64,000 bases of DNA from Akebia trifoliata (Eukaryota > Streptophyta > Magnoliopsida > Ranunculales > Lardizabalaceae), in NCBI GenBank assembly GCA_017979445.1, contig CM030710.1, forward strand, positions 15,486,248 to 15,550,247, in the 5' to 3' direction. The number at the start of each line of letters is the position of its first letter. Position 1 is the first letter of the stretch. Below are positions 1 through 11,161 of the stretch, one piece after another. The position numbers and the translations under genes were made by a program. The notes under the pieces are model-generated. The model did no database searches. It saw only the letters and a list, made by a program, of their open reading frames with translations, and was not told where the DNA came from.

Positions 1-220
1 TAATTTGTACATTAATTTTATGAATTAGTTTAACTTAGGCTAACTCAAATACAAATAAAATCATCTTCGTAAAAACTTATAAAATTTCTAGATTCTTGTA
101 AAGAGACTAAGAACATATATGACATTTATTTATAAATCTTTGGGTTGCTACCACAACCTCTTTCTAACCACACATGATGAAATTGTCATTCTAAATATAA
201 AAAAATGGATATTTAAGAAA

Positions 221-500
221 AAGTGATCCACTTTTGACTAATTTATGATTTCGGCTCACTGTTCATTTTAATTACCAAACCATAAACGATTACGAATTTG
301 GAGGTTTTTAAAGTAACTACTTTGCAGGTTTAAAGTGACTAATTGGAAATTGTCACTTTAAACTTGCAAAGTAGCTACTTTAAAACGGCCGAATTCATTA
401 CTGTTCTGAATTTTTTTTAACAAAAATGTGATAATTCATGTGTTCATAATTAAAATGAACAAGTAGCCAGAATCCTAAATAAGTCATTTTCATCTCACAA
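221..500. repeat. MITE-like foldback element
   Basis: A long imperfect inverted repeat. The inner arms, 306-339 and 352-385, are each 34 bp, pair with two mismatches, and are separated by a 12-base loop (340-351). Outer arms continue the symmetry: about 246-274 (ending TGTTCATTTTAATTA) against about 447-473 (TAATTAAAATGAACA). The outermost ends look like GTGA...TCAC, but I could not fix the borders or a target-site duplication. There is no coding capacity. It looks like a non-autonomous DNA transposon that folds on itself, lying outside the CACTA element. The family is not recognised. Confidence 0.6.
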
Positions 501-1843
501 AATGGTAATTTCCCCTAAAAAAATGAAGGATTTGGTTTGAAATAAAATTGAAAAAACAAACATTGTACATAGGTCTAATTTCTTTAGTAATGGCCATAAG
601 TCAAAAATCAAGGAAGGAAACTTCAATTTTCCCTATTTGATTCAATCATGCTATAATGTAAGTGAAATAACATTTTATTTTCCTAGATTCTTAAAACTAT
701 ACAATGGAAAAGCGTTGAGAGAGGTTAAAGATAGTGTTCATATAGGAAATGACATCTTAGTAATTTACTCACATAAAAATACTGCCAAAGATCATCTAAT
801 TGATTCAATAGTTTAAAATCTGAGGATACGACCTCTTCTTTTGGAGAATTGAATTCTAATGAAAACTAATCAAGTGCCAATAAAGGAGTAAAGAAAGTAT
901 TCAAATGTTTCCACAGCAATACTTAGACATTACCTACGGTCAATCTCCTGTAATTGTTTGGCTAACTTGGTAAGCTAAAATACATAGTACAAGCCAAACA
1001 AAAAGCCGAGAAATAGGGGTTCACTTTCCCAATAAAAATCATTGAGAGTAATAATGCTAGAAAAAAATTTATAAAAAAAAAAAAAACCCATTAAAATCTA
1101 AAAAATGGCCAAAATTACCAAAGCAATTCTAAACATATCTCTCAGTTAACAACAGAGTTCAATTTAAATCACATAGGTCTTTATCTTAATAATACAGAAC
1201 AAAAGATGACGTTTTTTTACTAAAACACGGCTTTGGTGAAGTATTAGAAGTATTCAGAAATGGGAAAATGATACCCTGTTAGAATATTCTACTATAGCCT
1301 TTAACAATCAAACTTTAACTTCTTAACTCCTCAAACAACCCTACAACCCGTGAATATAGACTAGTTGTTGGTTTTTAACAAAGTTCATTCCATCTAAGTA
1401 CAAACCACTTGAACCTAACTTCCTAGTACATGGAGAGGATGTAGATTCAAAGTAAAAAATAATAAATCTAAAATCCAAAATCTGTACCACTTCAGATTGT
1501 TCAACAGAGATATTCCCCAAGTTGTTCTCTGTCTTGCCTACTTTCTACAACATCAAAGCTTAAAAAACTTCAAAGATTGAAGAGCTCGAACGAGCTCTAG
1601 CTCTGCTAAAGAAATAAATTTTGCCCTTCGTTTTATATTCATATTAAACAAGTAATAACTTCTAAAAATCTCACCATAGAAGATCCACTTGAGTCCAAGG
1701 ACGAAGAAAAAATGGTCAGAAAAAATTCAGATCTAACAATATGAAAACATTCGGATTTATAAATCATTTGGATATATAATCAAATTTTTATTTATTCTTA
1801 GGTTTTGTTTCATCGTGCAAAATTAACATTTTTCGGATACAAA
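501..1843. other. AT-rich flank, no gene seen
   Basis: About 1.3 kb of AT-rich sequence between the foldback repeat and the left CACTA terminus. I see no ORF of note, no exon-like stretch with homology I recognise, and no repeat structure. It is presumably flanking DNA into which the CACTA element inserted. Confidence 0.5.
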
Positions 1844-1925
1844 CACTACAAAAAAATTGTAAAATAGGAACAGGCAATTAAAACGGTATTAAGCTGTTTT
1901 AGGTTTTAAAGCCGTTTTACTCAAG
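1844..1925 (+). repeat. Left CACTA terminal and subterminal region
   Basis: It begins CACTACAA and is preceded by AAA (1841-1843). Within 80 bases there are several copies of the motif family that also fills the other end: AGGAACAGG, AAAACGGTATTAAGC and AAAGCCGTTTTA. Subterminal repeats of this kind bind the element's own proteins in En/Spm. Here that is inferred by analogy only. Confidence 0.68.
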
Positions 1926-1929
1926 TTTT

Positions 1930-2320
1930 AAACATCTTAATCTCCGTCTCATCTCTCTCACTCTCACTCTCAGCCGTTCCCTCGAACTCTCTTTCTCAAT
2001 CTCTCTCTCTCTCGATCTCATCTCTCTCTTTCTCAGTCGCTCCCTCTGGCGAACTCTCTCTCGATCTCATCTCTCTCTCTCTCTCCTCAGTTTTTCTCTC
2101 GATCTCATCTCTTTCTCTCTCAGTCGCTCCCTTAATCGATCTCTCAGTCTCTTTCCTCTTTAACTCGTTAGCTTCATATCTCTTTCTTTCTCTCACACAG
2201 TCGGAGAACTCGAAAACCCCCAAAATCTGAAACCTGTGTGTCTCTCTCTCTCTATCAGTCAGAGAAGAACTCTCCCAAAATCTGAAACAACATCTCTTTT
2301 GATCTCTCTTTGACAACATT
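1930..2320. repeat. CT-rich simple-sequence tract
   Basis: Degenerate (CT)n and CTCTCT-rich polypyrimidine sequence just inside the left CACTA end. An open reading frame on the minus strand here is only an Arg/Glu-rich shadow of the repeat. Such tracts are common in plant 5' untranslated regions, so this may be the 5' leader of a captured gene, but I cannot link it to one. Confidence 0.8.
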
Positions 2321-2329
2321 TGGGACTAA

Positions 2330-3020
2330 GGAGATGGAAGATATAAAAAGAAACCCTAGAAAAATTGCGAAACTGAGGTTTAGATGGGAGAAAACTAAGA
2401 AAGATTGATAGTTTTCATAAATTGCCATCTGAATTTACTTCTTGAGGCTGAAGAGTGATTCTCAGATTATTCAAATTGAAAGGTATGTAATTCTATTATT
2501 CGATCTAAATTTTAATTTAATTTTTAAAGCCAAGTATATTTATTTTAATTCAGATTCTTCTTCTCTTGATTTATTTCAAAGTTTTCCAAAATCAGTAAAA
2601 ATCTTCATATTGATTCGATTTCTCAAAAACAATCATCTCTGTTCCATCACTAGTTCCAGGTAGATGCAGCGTTCTCGTCTTTGTAGCTCCTCTTAATCTT
2701 CATCGATTTCAGCTCATCTTGTTCGTCTATGATGTTTTCATTTGCAATTTTTGATTCTGCTATTTAGGTTGTTATTTTTGGTAAATCGGTTGGAATCTGT
2801 ATGTTTTGTGGAGTTTGATAGAAATTATTACAAATCCGAGTATTCATGTTAGTTTTGTTATCTAATTCGTGATTCTAGTTGATTTTTAATCCAGAAAATT
2901 TTATTTCAAAAATATTTATTAAAGGCTTATATTATTATTATTTTTTGTCTCTTCTTTTGGTATTCTGAATTTGTATCAACCTTTTATTGTGCATAATAGA
3001 ATATAATTCTTATCCTGAAA
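2330..3020. other. Low-copy-looking AT-rich DNA inside CACTA
   Basis: Non-repetitive sequence with T-rich, intron-like character. A possible 5' leader and splice donor (AAAGGTATGT) lies near 2477-2487. I recognise no coding match. Confidence 0.35.
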
Positions 3021-3025
3021 TGTAG

Positions 3026-3127
3026 CGCAGGGTTGAGGGAGTTGAAGTGGCAACTCTTGTGACTCAACTCCGCTTCAGCTACGTGGGTTACAGAACCCCA
3101 GGATTTACAACTCCTGAAATCCCCTAA
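3026..3127 (+). pseudogene. Exon-like fragment, unrecognised
   Basis: A 33-codon open stretch follows a TAG that could equally be a splice acceptor (TGTAG). It is GC-richer than its surroundings and reads like coding DNA, including VATLVTQLRFSYVGYRTPGF, and ends at TAA. I do not recognise the family. Its position among other gene scraps inside the CACTA ends suggests a captured exon piece. It could also be chance. Confidence 0.3.
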
Positions 3128-3902
3128 TTCCTAAATTATTGGTGGATGTGCAACTCTCAACTAAGCTTCCTCTGCTTGTCCACCTGTTTGCTCATGTCTA
3201 GGCCTCCCAGTTCACCCTATGTTGGGAAAATAGCTTCTCTTATTCACCAGTGTTTTTTGCAATACACTTCTGTATCTTACAATCACAAGTAGAAGATGCT
3301 TCTCAAAAACTATCATTATATCCATGTAAATCGACACTTTTGCATCTGTTTCTACTTTTATGTATATGGATGCATGCACATATTTATGCAGATCTAATGT
3401 ATGTGCTAATATTGGATGAATTTGTATGCTTTTGTTTGCATTATTTGTGTTGTATTTAAGTTAGATAAATATATGTTACATGTGGTGGTTCATTTTTTCA
3501 TGCATGAATGTGTGTGCAAGGGTGGGTGGGTCGTAAGCTTTGTTAGTGATTTGTGCAAATACGTGACTTCTTATGGACGCACTTAATTCTGTTAGCAAGT
3601 ACTACTGCATATTGATTTAAATCTCGTCTTGAGCCAATGTCTCAGGCATGAGAAAAATCAACAGTCTTGAACAAGATATTCAATTTTCTTTCTAAATCCT
3701 TAAAACAATTGTTATGGTTTCAAATTATGGAGGCAAAAGTTCACCAATTGGATTTCGGACTCGAGTGCATCACATTGTCATTGAAGGAAATAACAGTAAA
3801 CATTATCCGAATCCTCTTTCTCTTTATGTTTTGGTCCTTTTATAAACTATGATAGTTGTTAAAGATTATACTTGTTCCTCTTTTTTATTTTCATGGCAGC
3901 CA

Positions 3903-4016
3903 GATCTGCTGGTTGACGCCTTGGAGTCTGTGGTTGGCGACCGTAATTCTTTGGATGGGAGTCTTGAAGTGGCACAAACAGATGTAGAGGTTCTTGATTC
4001 CACACCTTTAATATGA
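3903..4016 (+). pseudogene. Exon-like fragment, unrecognised
   Basis: It is preceded by a pyrimidine-rich tract ending GGCAGCCAG, a good splice-acceptor look. The open frame reads DLLVDALESVVGDRNSLDG and onward to a TGA. A possible donor (AGAG|GTTCTT) occurs about 90 bases in. The composition is coding-like, GC-richer than the flanks. Family not recognised. Probably an exon of a gene captured by the CACTA element. Confidence 0.35.
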
Positions 4017-5280
4017 CCTTGTTTTATTTCCTTTGATATTGTTGATGTGATTTAGATGTTTTTAAGAGTTCCTTTTTCTTTTTTCTTCTTCCCCCCTCAT
4101 TTTTCTTCACTATCGAGAATGCAAGAAAGGCAATCAGCTTGAAACTACGTGGTTTAATGTTCCATCCTAATTTCCCTTACATAGCTGATAACTTTTCTTG
4201 ATATGCATTGTTATTTCAAGAATGTGGTCTTAATTTCTTCAATTTTCTACATTTTTTTATAGAAAAAAATAGTCTGATTATTGATGGGATTTTCATCATC
4301 ACAATGGCCTTTGTTATTCATGAACTATGGACATCTGCCCTTTATTGTCATTCATGAACTACAATGAATTGTCTCAAATCTGATTCATGGTTTGAGTTAT
4401 TTCTAAAGGAGTACAACTACTTTATTTGTTTGTAAACATGTTATGCCTTTGTGTAGAAAAAATCCAGATTTTTAGGTCTAATGTCCAATAGAACCCTATC
4501 CATGGCTCTGTTCCTGCATAGATCAATTACATTAATCCTTCCAACCGAAATATGGATGTTAAAGGACAACCTCAGGTACCCGAAAAAATTAGGGAGCACT
4601 CTACCTGATTTCTTTATTGAAGGTGTCAAGTTGGTGAGACAGGAGATGTAGATTAGTACCTTGATTAGGGAATAAACAATTAATATAAATCCCATCAATA
4701 ACTTTAGTTTATCATGAATAAGGACATTAAACAACCAGCAATCTAACTTGAGATCTGATAGTAAGTTAACAATGTAATGCACAATTATATAAGATCTAAT
4801 GTTAACATGTTTCGATCAAAATCCAAACGGATAATATAAGAAATATCTCAACAACATTGAGTTCTATGTTTTACAAAAAATGCTCATTGTGTTGATGGAT
4901 GAACATCACAGTTGCAGTGTATTTGAATATGCTTCTCCAACTTGCATTTCTGGCCCTGTGTAATATATTGATGATGACCGAATAGGTGTTGGTTGGAGTG
5001 GGAAATTTACTTTTGCAAAGATACTTTCTTATAATCCAGCATATAAAATAGTAGTATTTTGGTTTTACCTTGAGTTCCATTCTGCTTTGTTACACATGAC
5101 TATACTAGGTGCATCAAACCATGGTCATTTCAGAATATTACATATATTCAAAGGGATATTAGAATGTGTCAATATGATTAGTAGTTGCAACGGCTGGGAA
5201 TTGGTGGGATTCAAACTGATGACATGCTCCCTTGACCTAGGTCTTCTCTGAGAGAATAATTTAAATGAGTTATATAACCT
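4017..5280. other. Intron-like AT-rich DNA, no gene seen
   Basis: AT-rich, non-repetitive DNA between exon-like pieces. Short minus-strand reading frames here show no domain I recognise. It could be intron or intergenic sequence captured with the neighbouring exons. Confidence 0.4.
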
Positions 5281-5284
5281 CATC

Positions 5285-5425
5285 TTCAACATTTTTCATA
5301 AGCCATGATTTACTAACATGTCACTGTTAGATTCTCTTGCCTCAAGCCCAACTGCCAGCGACACCAACTTCAAGGGGTTCACTTACGTGAGGCCTGCTGC
5401 TTCTTTTCTTCAGAGGAATGACTGA
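5285..5425 (+). pseudogene. C-terminal fragment of an AtPK/S6K-type AGC kinase
   Basis: The open stretch from the ATG at 5318 to the TGA at 5423 reads MSLLDSLASSPTASD followed by NFKGFTYVRPAASFLQ. Plant ribosomal-S6 kinases (AtPK1/AtPK19) end in just this way: an MS-x-LDS-x-ASSP segment, then the hydrophobic motif F-x-x-F-T-Y, then VRP-x-x-SFL. The Thr of that motif is the TORC1 site in family members. Codons upstream (FHK-P-stop-FTNMS) look like a decayed version of the preceding FDKCWTDMS region. The kinase domain itself is absent, so this is a captured or remnant last exon with no catalytic ability. Recognition rests on my memory of the family. Confidence 0.7.
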
Positions 5426-5599
5426 ATTACCTCCTATTTTCTCTCTTTAAATTTAATTAGGCGCGCTGATATGAGTTGGTGGTGGTTCTCACCAGTGAAT
5501 CTATATATGCTAACGGTGGTTATGAATGACAATCATCCTATTTCGTGTTTCCATTTTAACAAAAGGCCTGTCGAGAAACAAAATCCAATGGTCATTTGA

Positions 5600-5710
5600 T
5601 GTCTGTATGTTGCAAGTACTGGAGATACCGACCAAGAACAATTCGTTGGTGAAATGATGGCAAAAGCATATAAATTGTGTGGTGCAAGCAGGCAAGTATC
5701 ACATGATTAG
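5600..5710 (+). pseudogene. Exon-like fragment, unrecognised
   Basis: 36 open codons bounded by TGA and TAG, containing STGDTDQEQFVGEMMAKAYK. The amino-acid make-up looks genuine rather than random, but I do not recognise a family. It lies between the kinase tail and the H+-ATPase piece. Overlapping minus-strand frames are equally open, so coding origin is uncertain. Confidence 0.25.
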
Positions 5711-6191
5711 GAGGAGGACTAGGGTGGTCTCTGTTTGTGCAGATCTCTCTCAATTGTACTCTCATGTCATCTCTTGGTTCAAGAAGATTGAATTTCATTC
5801 AGCCCAAGTCTGATCCAAATCCAAAGCCCACCTCTATGACAAACAGTGCTCAAGAACAATTTCATTCATTGTAAGTTCCAACTCCAACTTACTTCTTCAA
5901 TCTAGCATAACTTGGTAGTCTTTTTAACAGAAATATTATTCTCTATCAGCTTCAAATTCTTTGAATCACTTCTATAAGAATCATGATTGCAATATCAATT
6001 GTTTGGTGAAGATATACAAGAAGTATTTTTTGGAGTGTAAAAGCACTTCCAAAAGCCACGAGGGTTTGGGTGAAAAACAGCTTATACATTCTTAATTGTG
6101 TTTTTATTGACCATATTGTCCCTTAAACAAGAGTAAGAGTTAATAGTAGAAATATGCAGGGGTATCTTAGCCATTAACAAAACAAATTTGT

Positions 6192-6341
6192 ATCTTGGTA
6201 CCAGGAGACATTATCAGCATGTCAAAGATTGGGACTTTGACCCTCAACAAGCTTACTGTGGACAAATCCATGATCGAGGCCATTGTTATAGCCACTGGAG
6301 TCCACACATACTCTGCCCTGTTATGTTTGCTAGAGGAATGA
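6192..6341 (+). pseudogene. Scrambled fragment of a plasma-membrane H+-ATPase (P-type, AHA family)
   Basis: 49 codons contain three blocks of the plant proton pump in the wrong order: ILVPGDIISM (actuator-domain start), then SKIGTLTLNKLTVDKSMIE (the phosphorylation loop, normally SDKTGTLTLNKL), then AIVIATGVHTYSAL (normally AVVIATGVHTFFGKA, which precedes the phosphorylation loop). The aspartate that is phosphorylated in the DKTGT motif is Ser here, and Thr is Ile. The frame stops at TGA soon after. Pumps of this family are about 950 residues, so this is a tiny, non-functional, rearranged relic. It is probably a product of repeated template switching or deletion inside the CACTA element. Confidence 0.75.
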
Positions 6342-7100
6342 ATGCAAGGCCTCACTTGACTAATGATCAAACCATTAGGAACATAGATTTTCTTGTATCT
6401 CAAAACAAATAATTAGCATTACTTTTAGGAAGATTTTGGCGAAACATCTTCAGAAGTTTTGATTTGTTGTGTGTCCATGGTTGGTAGGCCTTTTAATCTT
6501 TCAACTATTTTTTTTTTCTGTATTGTGTCTTATATAGCAATCCACATTTTATCCTAATTAGTAGGGAAAAATCTGAAGTCTTGAGTTGTGTAGACTATTA
6601 ATAATGGTATTAAGATATCCCATATGGAGATAGATATCCAGTTGGCGATCACGATTCTTATATTAGTGATTACAAGAGAAGAGAAGCGATTTTGTAGAAG
6701 CACCTCTGTTGAAAGCAGATTTTGTGGTTGCTCATGATCGTTGTCGGCTGTCGTCCCTCCACTTGTGTTTATGCTCATTTGTCTTAAAAACAATTAAGAC
6801 GGAGGGACTCGTGCAACTAACACGTGCGCATTGTGTTCTTCTGATTTTGTGCAGACTCCTCATCATTGAGCAGTGGTACCACTCCAAAATCCATTCAACT
6901 GAAATTTGAATGTGCTTAGAATAACTACTCAAACCAAACCAAATGAAGATGAGATTTTTTTTAATTCTTATAGATTTTTCAATTTTTTTTATATTATATC
7001 CATCTTATTTGAGAATAATAGATCTTCTGTTTGTCGAATAATGTTATTATAGTGAATTATATCATCTGAGCAAATATACATCTGTTTTTGTATTTGATAG
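6342..7100. other. AT-rich DNA, no gene seen
   Basis: No coding match recognised. It contains T-rich intron-like stretches and ends in a possible acceptor (TTTGATAG) before the next exon-like piece. Confidence 0.4.
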
Positions 7101-7164
7101 GAAGTGTGTTTACTCAACAAAACAGATCAAGCTTGTGGAATTGCAGCATGAGAAGGAAGAAAAG
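7101..7164 (+). pseudogene. Short exon-like piece cut off near the retrotransposon insertion
   Basis: A possible internal exon bounded by TTGATAG and a donor-like AAAAG|GTATCC. One frame reads CVYSTKQIKLVELQHEKEEK. The family is not recognised. Retrotransposon A inserted about 20 bases further on. Confidence 0.25.
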
Positions 7165-7184
7165 GTATCCAAATGAGGTTGTAA

Positions 7185-8377
7185 TGATGAGTGTTTCCAA
7201 ACACTCAATTATACACACATTTTTCGGATATTTATCTTGATTTTTGTACCTATTTATCCATATTAAGATAATAATCATGATAAGCCTCAAATCACCACGT
7301 TGCATGTTAATTAGGCTTAATTTATATAAATAAATTCATTTACTAGATAAATCTAATTACGTGTGTTTCTTGTGCAGAAAATCAACAAATTGGAATCAAA
7401 TTCTCAAGACAAAAGCATTTGGGCCCACTTTGGAATGTCCTAATCCTTAACTCATATTCTCCTCTTTTGTCTTTTTGTGCAAAGAAAAGTGGAGGCTACT
7501 TTTAGACTCTTCTACACACATTTTCTCTATAAATAGAGCCATCATTTCTAGAGAAAGGGTCCCATCTTGGTTTTCTTATCCAAGACTCCTTTAATTTAAG
7601 GTTCTTAGCCTATTCTTTTATTTTTTGTATTTTCATCTTCTAGTTATTTTCTTTTGGTTAAATAGTCTTGTAAGAAGTAGAAGAAGAAGAAGTTGTAATT
7701 TTCTCCATGAAATGAAGAAAAGTTCTTTCATCTCTTATCTTTCCTCTCTTGCAATGACATTAGGTTAAGTTTCCCTCCATTGGAGAGTGGAAAAGCCTAG
7801 AGCAAATTCTTGTGTTATTTCTAATTTTATGCCTTTCTTTTATTTAAAATGCTTATGAATTCTCTTTAAGTTTCTTGCACATTTTATTCTTAATATAAAT
7901 ACTTTATGCTTAGATTAAATCAAGATAAAGTATGCTTAAATTAGATAATTTGTAGTAAGAAGTTTTCAAAGAATTCTACTTTGTTTTTGTTCCTTTATTT
8001 CATTTTATTTGTAAAACTTTCCGATCTAAGGAACTAACACCAAGCCCTTATGATTGAGTTATAAAAAGGCTAGAGACTAGAAATTGCTCATTAACATATT
8101 TTAGGTAGATCCACCTCCAATGGTGTTTTAATTAATAAGTTAACTTGCTTTTAATTTCATTTACTTTAGTTTATTTTCTAGCAATTTTACAATTTCTTAT
8201 AAGTTCAAAAATACAAAGAAAAACAGTTTTAATTCCTTTTAGTTAATTTGGATTTTATCTTCTTAGCTTAGCTCTATTCCTCCTTTCTCTTGGGTTCGAT
8301 CCCCTACTTCCCCCACAAGTAAGGTAAAACTAAGATTATTATTAACTCCGGTGAGAAGAACAACGATAGTCTCATCA
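7185..8377 (+). repeat. 5' LTR of element A
   Basis: 1193 bp. It starts TGATGAGTG and ends AGTCTCATCA, and pairs with 25134-26325. A TATA box CTATAAATAG lies at 7527-7536. Near the 3' end the sequence GGTTCGATCCCC resembles a tRNA B-box, but no tRNA can be folded around it. Small LTR reading frames are shadows. Confidence 0.93.
7527..7536 (+). promoter_or_regulatory. TATA box of element A 5' LTR
   Basis: CTATAAATAG in the first third of the LTR, the expected place for the RNA polymerase II promoter that makes the genomic transcript. The matching site in the 3' LTR (25475-25484) is changed to CTATGAATAG. Confidence 0.65.
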
Positions 8378-8383
8378 GAATTT

Positions 8384-8401
8384 TGGCGCCGCTGCCGGGG
8401 A
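8384..8401 (+). promoter_or_regulatory. Primer-binding site of element A (tRNA-Asp)
   Basis: TGGCGCCGCTGCCGGGGA lies six bases after the 5' LTR. It is the complement of the 3' end of plant tRNA-Asp with one mismatch (CGC for CGT). Athila-type elements commonly use this primer. Confidence 0.85.
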
Positions 8402-8759
8402 AAGGTAAAGGTATTAGTGGTAAGTTTTGATTTAAAATTAATTTCTTTCATTTTTATTTTATTTTATTTTTTTTCTTTTGGTTTCTTTCTATAAGTTCAA
8501 GTGTTCTTGAGATTTTAAGAGAGAAGAAAGAAGAAAAAAATATTGAAAAAAAAAAAAAAAAAGTCACTCCCGTTTATTTTTTCACCCTTGACAGCAGAAC
8601 TTAAATTGACTGTAACTTTCTGCTCCGATCTCCGATTGTCTATTATAATATATCGATTTGGGGTAGAACGAAATTTTCTATAAAATATGACAAAGTCGAC
8701 AAGATTGTGGTAAGTCAGATTCTATTTTTGAGTCCGTTTACTATCATTTCTGCTAACAT
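8402..8759 (+). other. Leader of element A
   Basis: Untranslated leader after the primer site, with a poly-A run near 8548-8565. It is cut off abruptly at 8759/8760, where the 5'-truncated LTR of element B begins. Most of A's gag should follow but is missing. Confidence 0.7.
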
Positions 8760-10333
8760 AAAATACGACCCCAGAAACATAAAAATCATCATCTTGCAGA
8801 CCAAAAAGAAGTTTCACGATAAAAATCACTAAAAATTGATCAAATTACAAAAATATCCCTAACATCAAAACAACCCTAGAGCCTACGTTACGATTAGGAA
8901 AATCCTTTCGAACACATAAAACAACAAATCAAAATCAAATAAATCATTTCACCATTTTCACAAAATTTGACAAAATTACGAAAATGCCCCTCATAAAGTT
9001 CACAACCAATTCACACAAAAATTTCATAAATAACAAAAACTAATATTTCCATTGAATTCCTTACGAAAAATTGATTCTAAAACATCCAAGAACATTAAAA
9101 ACCGACTTAAAACGTGAAAAGTCCTCTCCGGGGGCAAAATGGTAATTTCACAATTTTCATAATTAAAAATTTCGAAATTAATAAATAAAACATTGAATAA
9201 TTAAAGTGAAATATTAATGAAATTAATTTAAAATTTTGAATTAAAAAAATCGATCAATCGGGCTCTCATAGAAAATTGTTGAGGGTTCGTGAGATATTTC
9301 TTTAAGGATCCCTCCATTTGGGGATCCAAAGAATTAAAGATATTTTAGAGGGGGGTTCTTCAAAAATTTAAGTCAATCAAGCAAGACTAAGGTCAAGGTA
9401 TTAAAGTCAATCAAGTGAGACTAAAGTCAAAATTAAAGTCAATTAAGCAAGACTAAAGTCAAAATATTAAAAGTCAATCAATTATGACTAAAGTCAAAAT
9501 ATTAAAAGTCAATCAAATAAGACCAAAATTCAAAAGTCATAATAGAATTCTAATTAAATAATAACTCTATCTAATAGAGTTCTAACTAAAAAATAATTCT
9601 ACTTAAAACAATTCTAATTAAAATACAATTCTACCTAAAACAAGTCTAACTAAAACACAACTCTAATTAAAAGAACTCTAATTAAACACTAACTCTATCA
9701 AAATCAACCCCTAAAAAAATCTATAAATAGAGGTCCTCACACCCTATTTTCGTATCAAATCATAAACCCTAAGAGAAGTAGGTCTAAAAGCCCCCCTAGC
9801 CTCCTATAAACCCTAGTTTTGGAGCCCCAACTCCTTACCTAACATCCCTCCTTCAATTTTAACCTAGAAAACACCGAAAAGCCCTCCAAAAACACCCCCA
9901 AATTCGCAACAAACTTGAAGAGTTTAGATCCAAAAACAAGGAGATACTTTGATCTCGGAGATCCGAAATTAAATCCGGAGACAGAACGAAGCAAGGGAGT
10001 ACGGTACAAGGAGCTATTTTTGTCAGATCTGAGGGAGCAAAATCCTTGCTATCGGAAAGGTATAAAATTTTTCTTTTATTTTTATTTTTATCTAGGTTTT
10101 TAGTAATGTGATTTTTTTGGGAAGTTAGTAGAGACCGGCTTTGGCCGGGCGGGGTTGGTGCCTAACACCTTCCAACCCCGTAACGTGATCCCCGGACTCT
10201 TTTTCTCTTTCGTAGATTAGTTTATCCGTTTTAGAGTCAGTTTGGTTCCTAGACCATAATAACTAGGTGGCGACTCCCAAACCTCAAGGGTTAAAAGCGG
10301 ATCCGCGCACCTAGCGGATCGAGGGCGCTTTCA
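8760..10333 (+). repeat. 5' LTR of element B, truncated at its start
   Basis: 1574 bp aligning with 19044-20619. The first 172 bp of the LTR (as in 18872-19043) are absent. A TATA box CTATAAATAG is at 9721-9730. A run of degenerate AAAGTCAATCAAG-type short repeats lies at about 9370-9540. A splice-donor-like GGAAAGGTATAA occurs at about 10055. A 62-codon frame at 9915-10103 is kept in both LTRs but has no known match and is probably a shadow. Confidence 0.88.
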
Positions 10334-10334
10334 G

Positions 10335-10352
10335 TGGCGACTCCGCTGGGGA
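10335..10352 (+). promoter_or_regulatory. Primer-binding site of element B
   Basis: TGGCGACTCCGCTGGGGA starts one base after the 5' LTR ending GCGCTTTCA. This is the primer site described for Ogre-type elements (complement of a tRNA-Arg 3' end). Confidence 0.8.
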
Positions 10353-11040
10353 CATTGAGGATCAAACTTGAAAAACCCCAAGTATGGGAGCATTGTTAAA
10401 TCAACCTAGATTGTTTTATTTAGTTTGTTTAGCTGTTTATTTTATTTATTTGTCGTTATCTTGGTTCAATTACTAATTATGCGTTTGGATTTTGAAAATT
10501 TGGTGTTTTGGCATATTACTATTATGATTCAAATCGAGCATTATTTATTATTATCCGATTGAGGGTTGTTTAGGGTGATCCTAAATAATTAAAAAAGAAT
10601 CAAGAAGTTTAATTGGGGGCGGAATGATGTTTAAGCAATCACGTAGGTTTGGTTTTCTTTCGTTTTTTTTTATAAAGTTTTGTAGGCGATGTATCTTTCG
10701 ATATTTATTTTTATTTTTCAACTTTTTTTAGGTTTTATTAACAATAATAATGGGTTGGGGGAGTTAAAATTTTTTTTTTTTAAAGTGTTGTCAACAGCAA
10801 TGTGGGGGGCTGGGATGTAAAATAAAAAAAATCGATTTAAAAAAAAAAAAAAAAAATATTTTAAAGGGGTTCTGTCAACAGCAACGTTTTGGGTTGACTG
10901 TAGAGGTGGGGTGCCCCTAGCAGAAACTTATATTTAAGGGACAAGCCCTCAACGTTTTAAAGTGGAGATGTGGTGTGTTATTAGTAGGTTTGTTTTTTTT
11001 ATTTTTTCCATCTTCTTCCTCAATGAGGAGAAAAAAACAG
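10353..11040 (+). other. Leader region of element B
   Basis: Non-coding. It contains two isolated units of the dyad GTCAACAGCAA (about 10788 and 10876), the same kind of repeat that resumes downstream of the CYP78A piece at about 11775. Poly-A and poly-T runs occur near 10765-10855. Confidence 0.5.
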
Positions 11041-11045
11041 CAAAC

Positions 11046-11057
11046 CAGAGAGAGAAC

Positions 11058-11089
<32 letters not shown>

Positions 11090-11090
11090 G
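11046..11090. repeat. (CT)n microsatellite
   Basis: A pure CT dinucleotide run just upstream of the CYP78A homology. Such tracts are common in plant 5' untranslated regions, so it was probably carried in with the P450 sequence. Confidence 0.8.
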
Positions 11091-11161
11091 AAAACCAAAG
11101 CGATTTTAGGGTCTAGAAAACCACCAAAACGTCCGCTGAAAGCCACCTTTTCTTCTTGCCA

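Noticed and set aside
1996..2319. 107-codon Arg/Glu-rich ORF on the minus strand
   Set aside because: It is a translation of the CT-rich simple repeat.
8283..8310. tRNA-like B-box GGTTCGATCCCC in the A LTR (also at 57366-57386 inverted)
   Set aside because: No matching A-box, acceptor stem or anticodon arm can be built around it. It is part of the repeated LTR.
9915..10103. 62-codon ORF present in both LTRs of B
   Set aside because: Its recurrence is explained by LTR identity. It runs into a low-complexity Phe/Tyr tail, and no domain is recognised.
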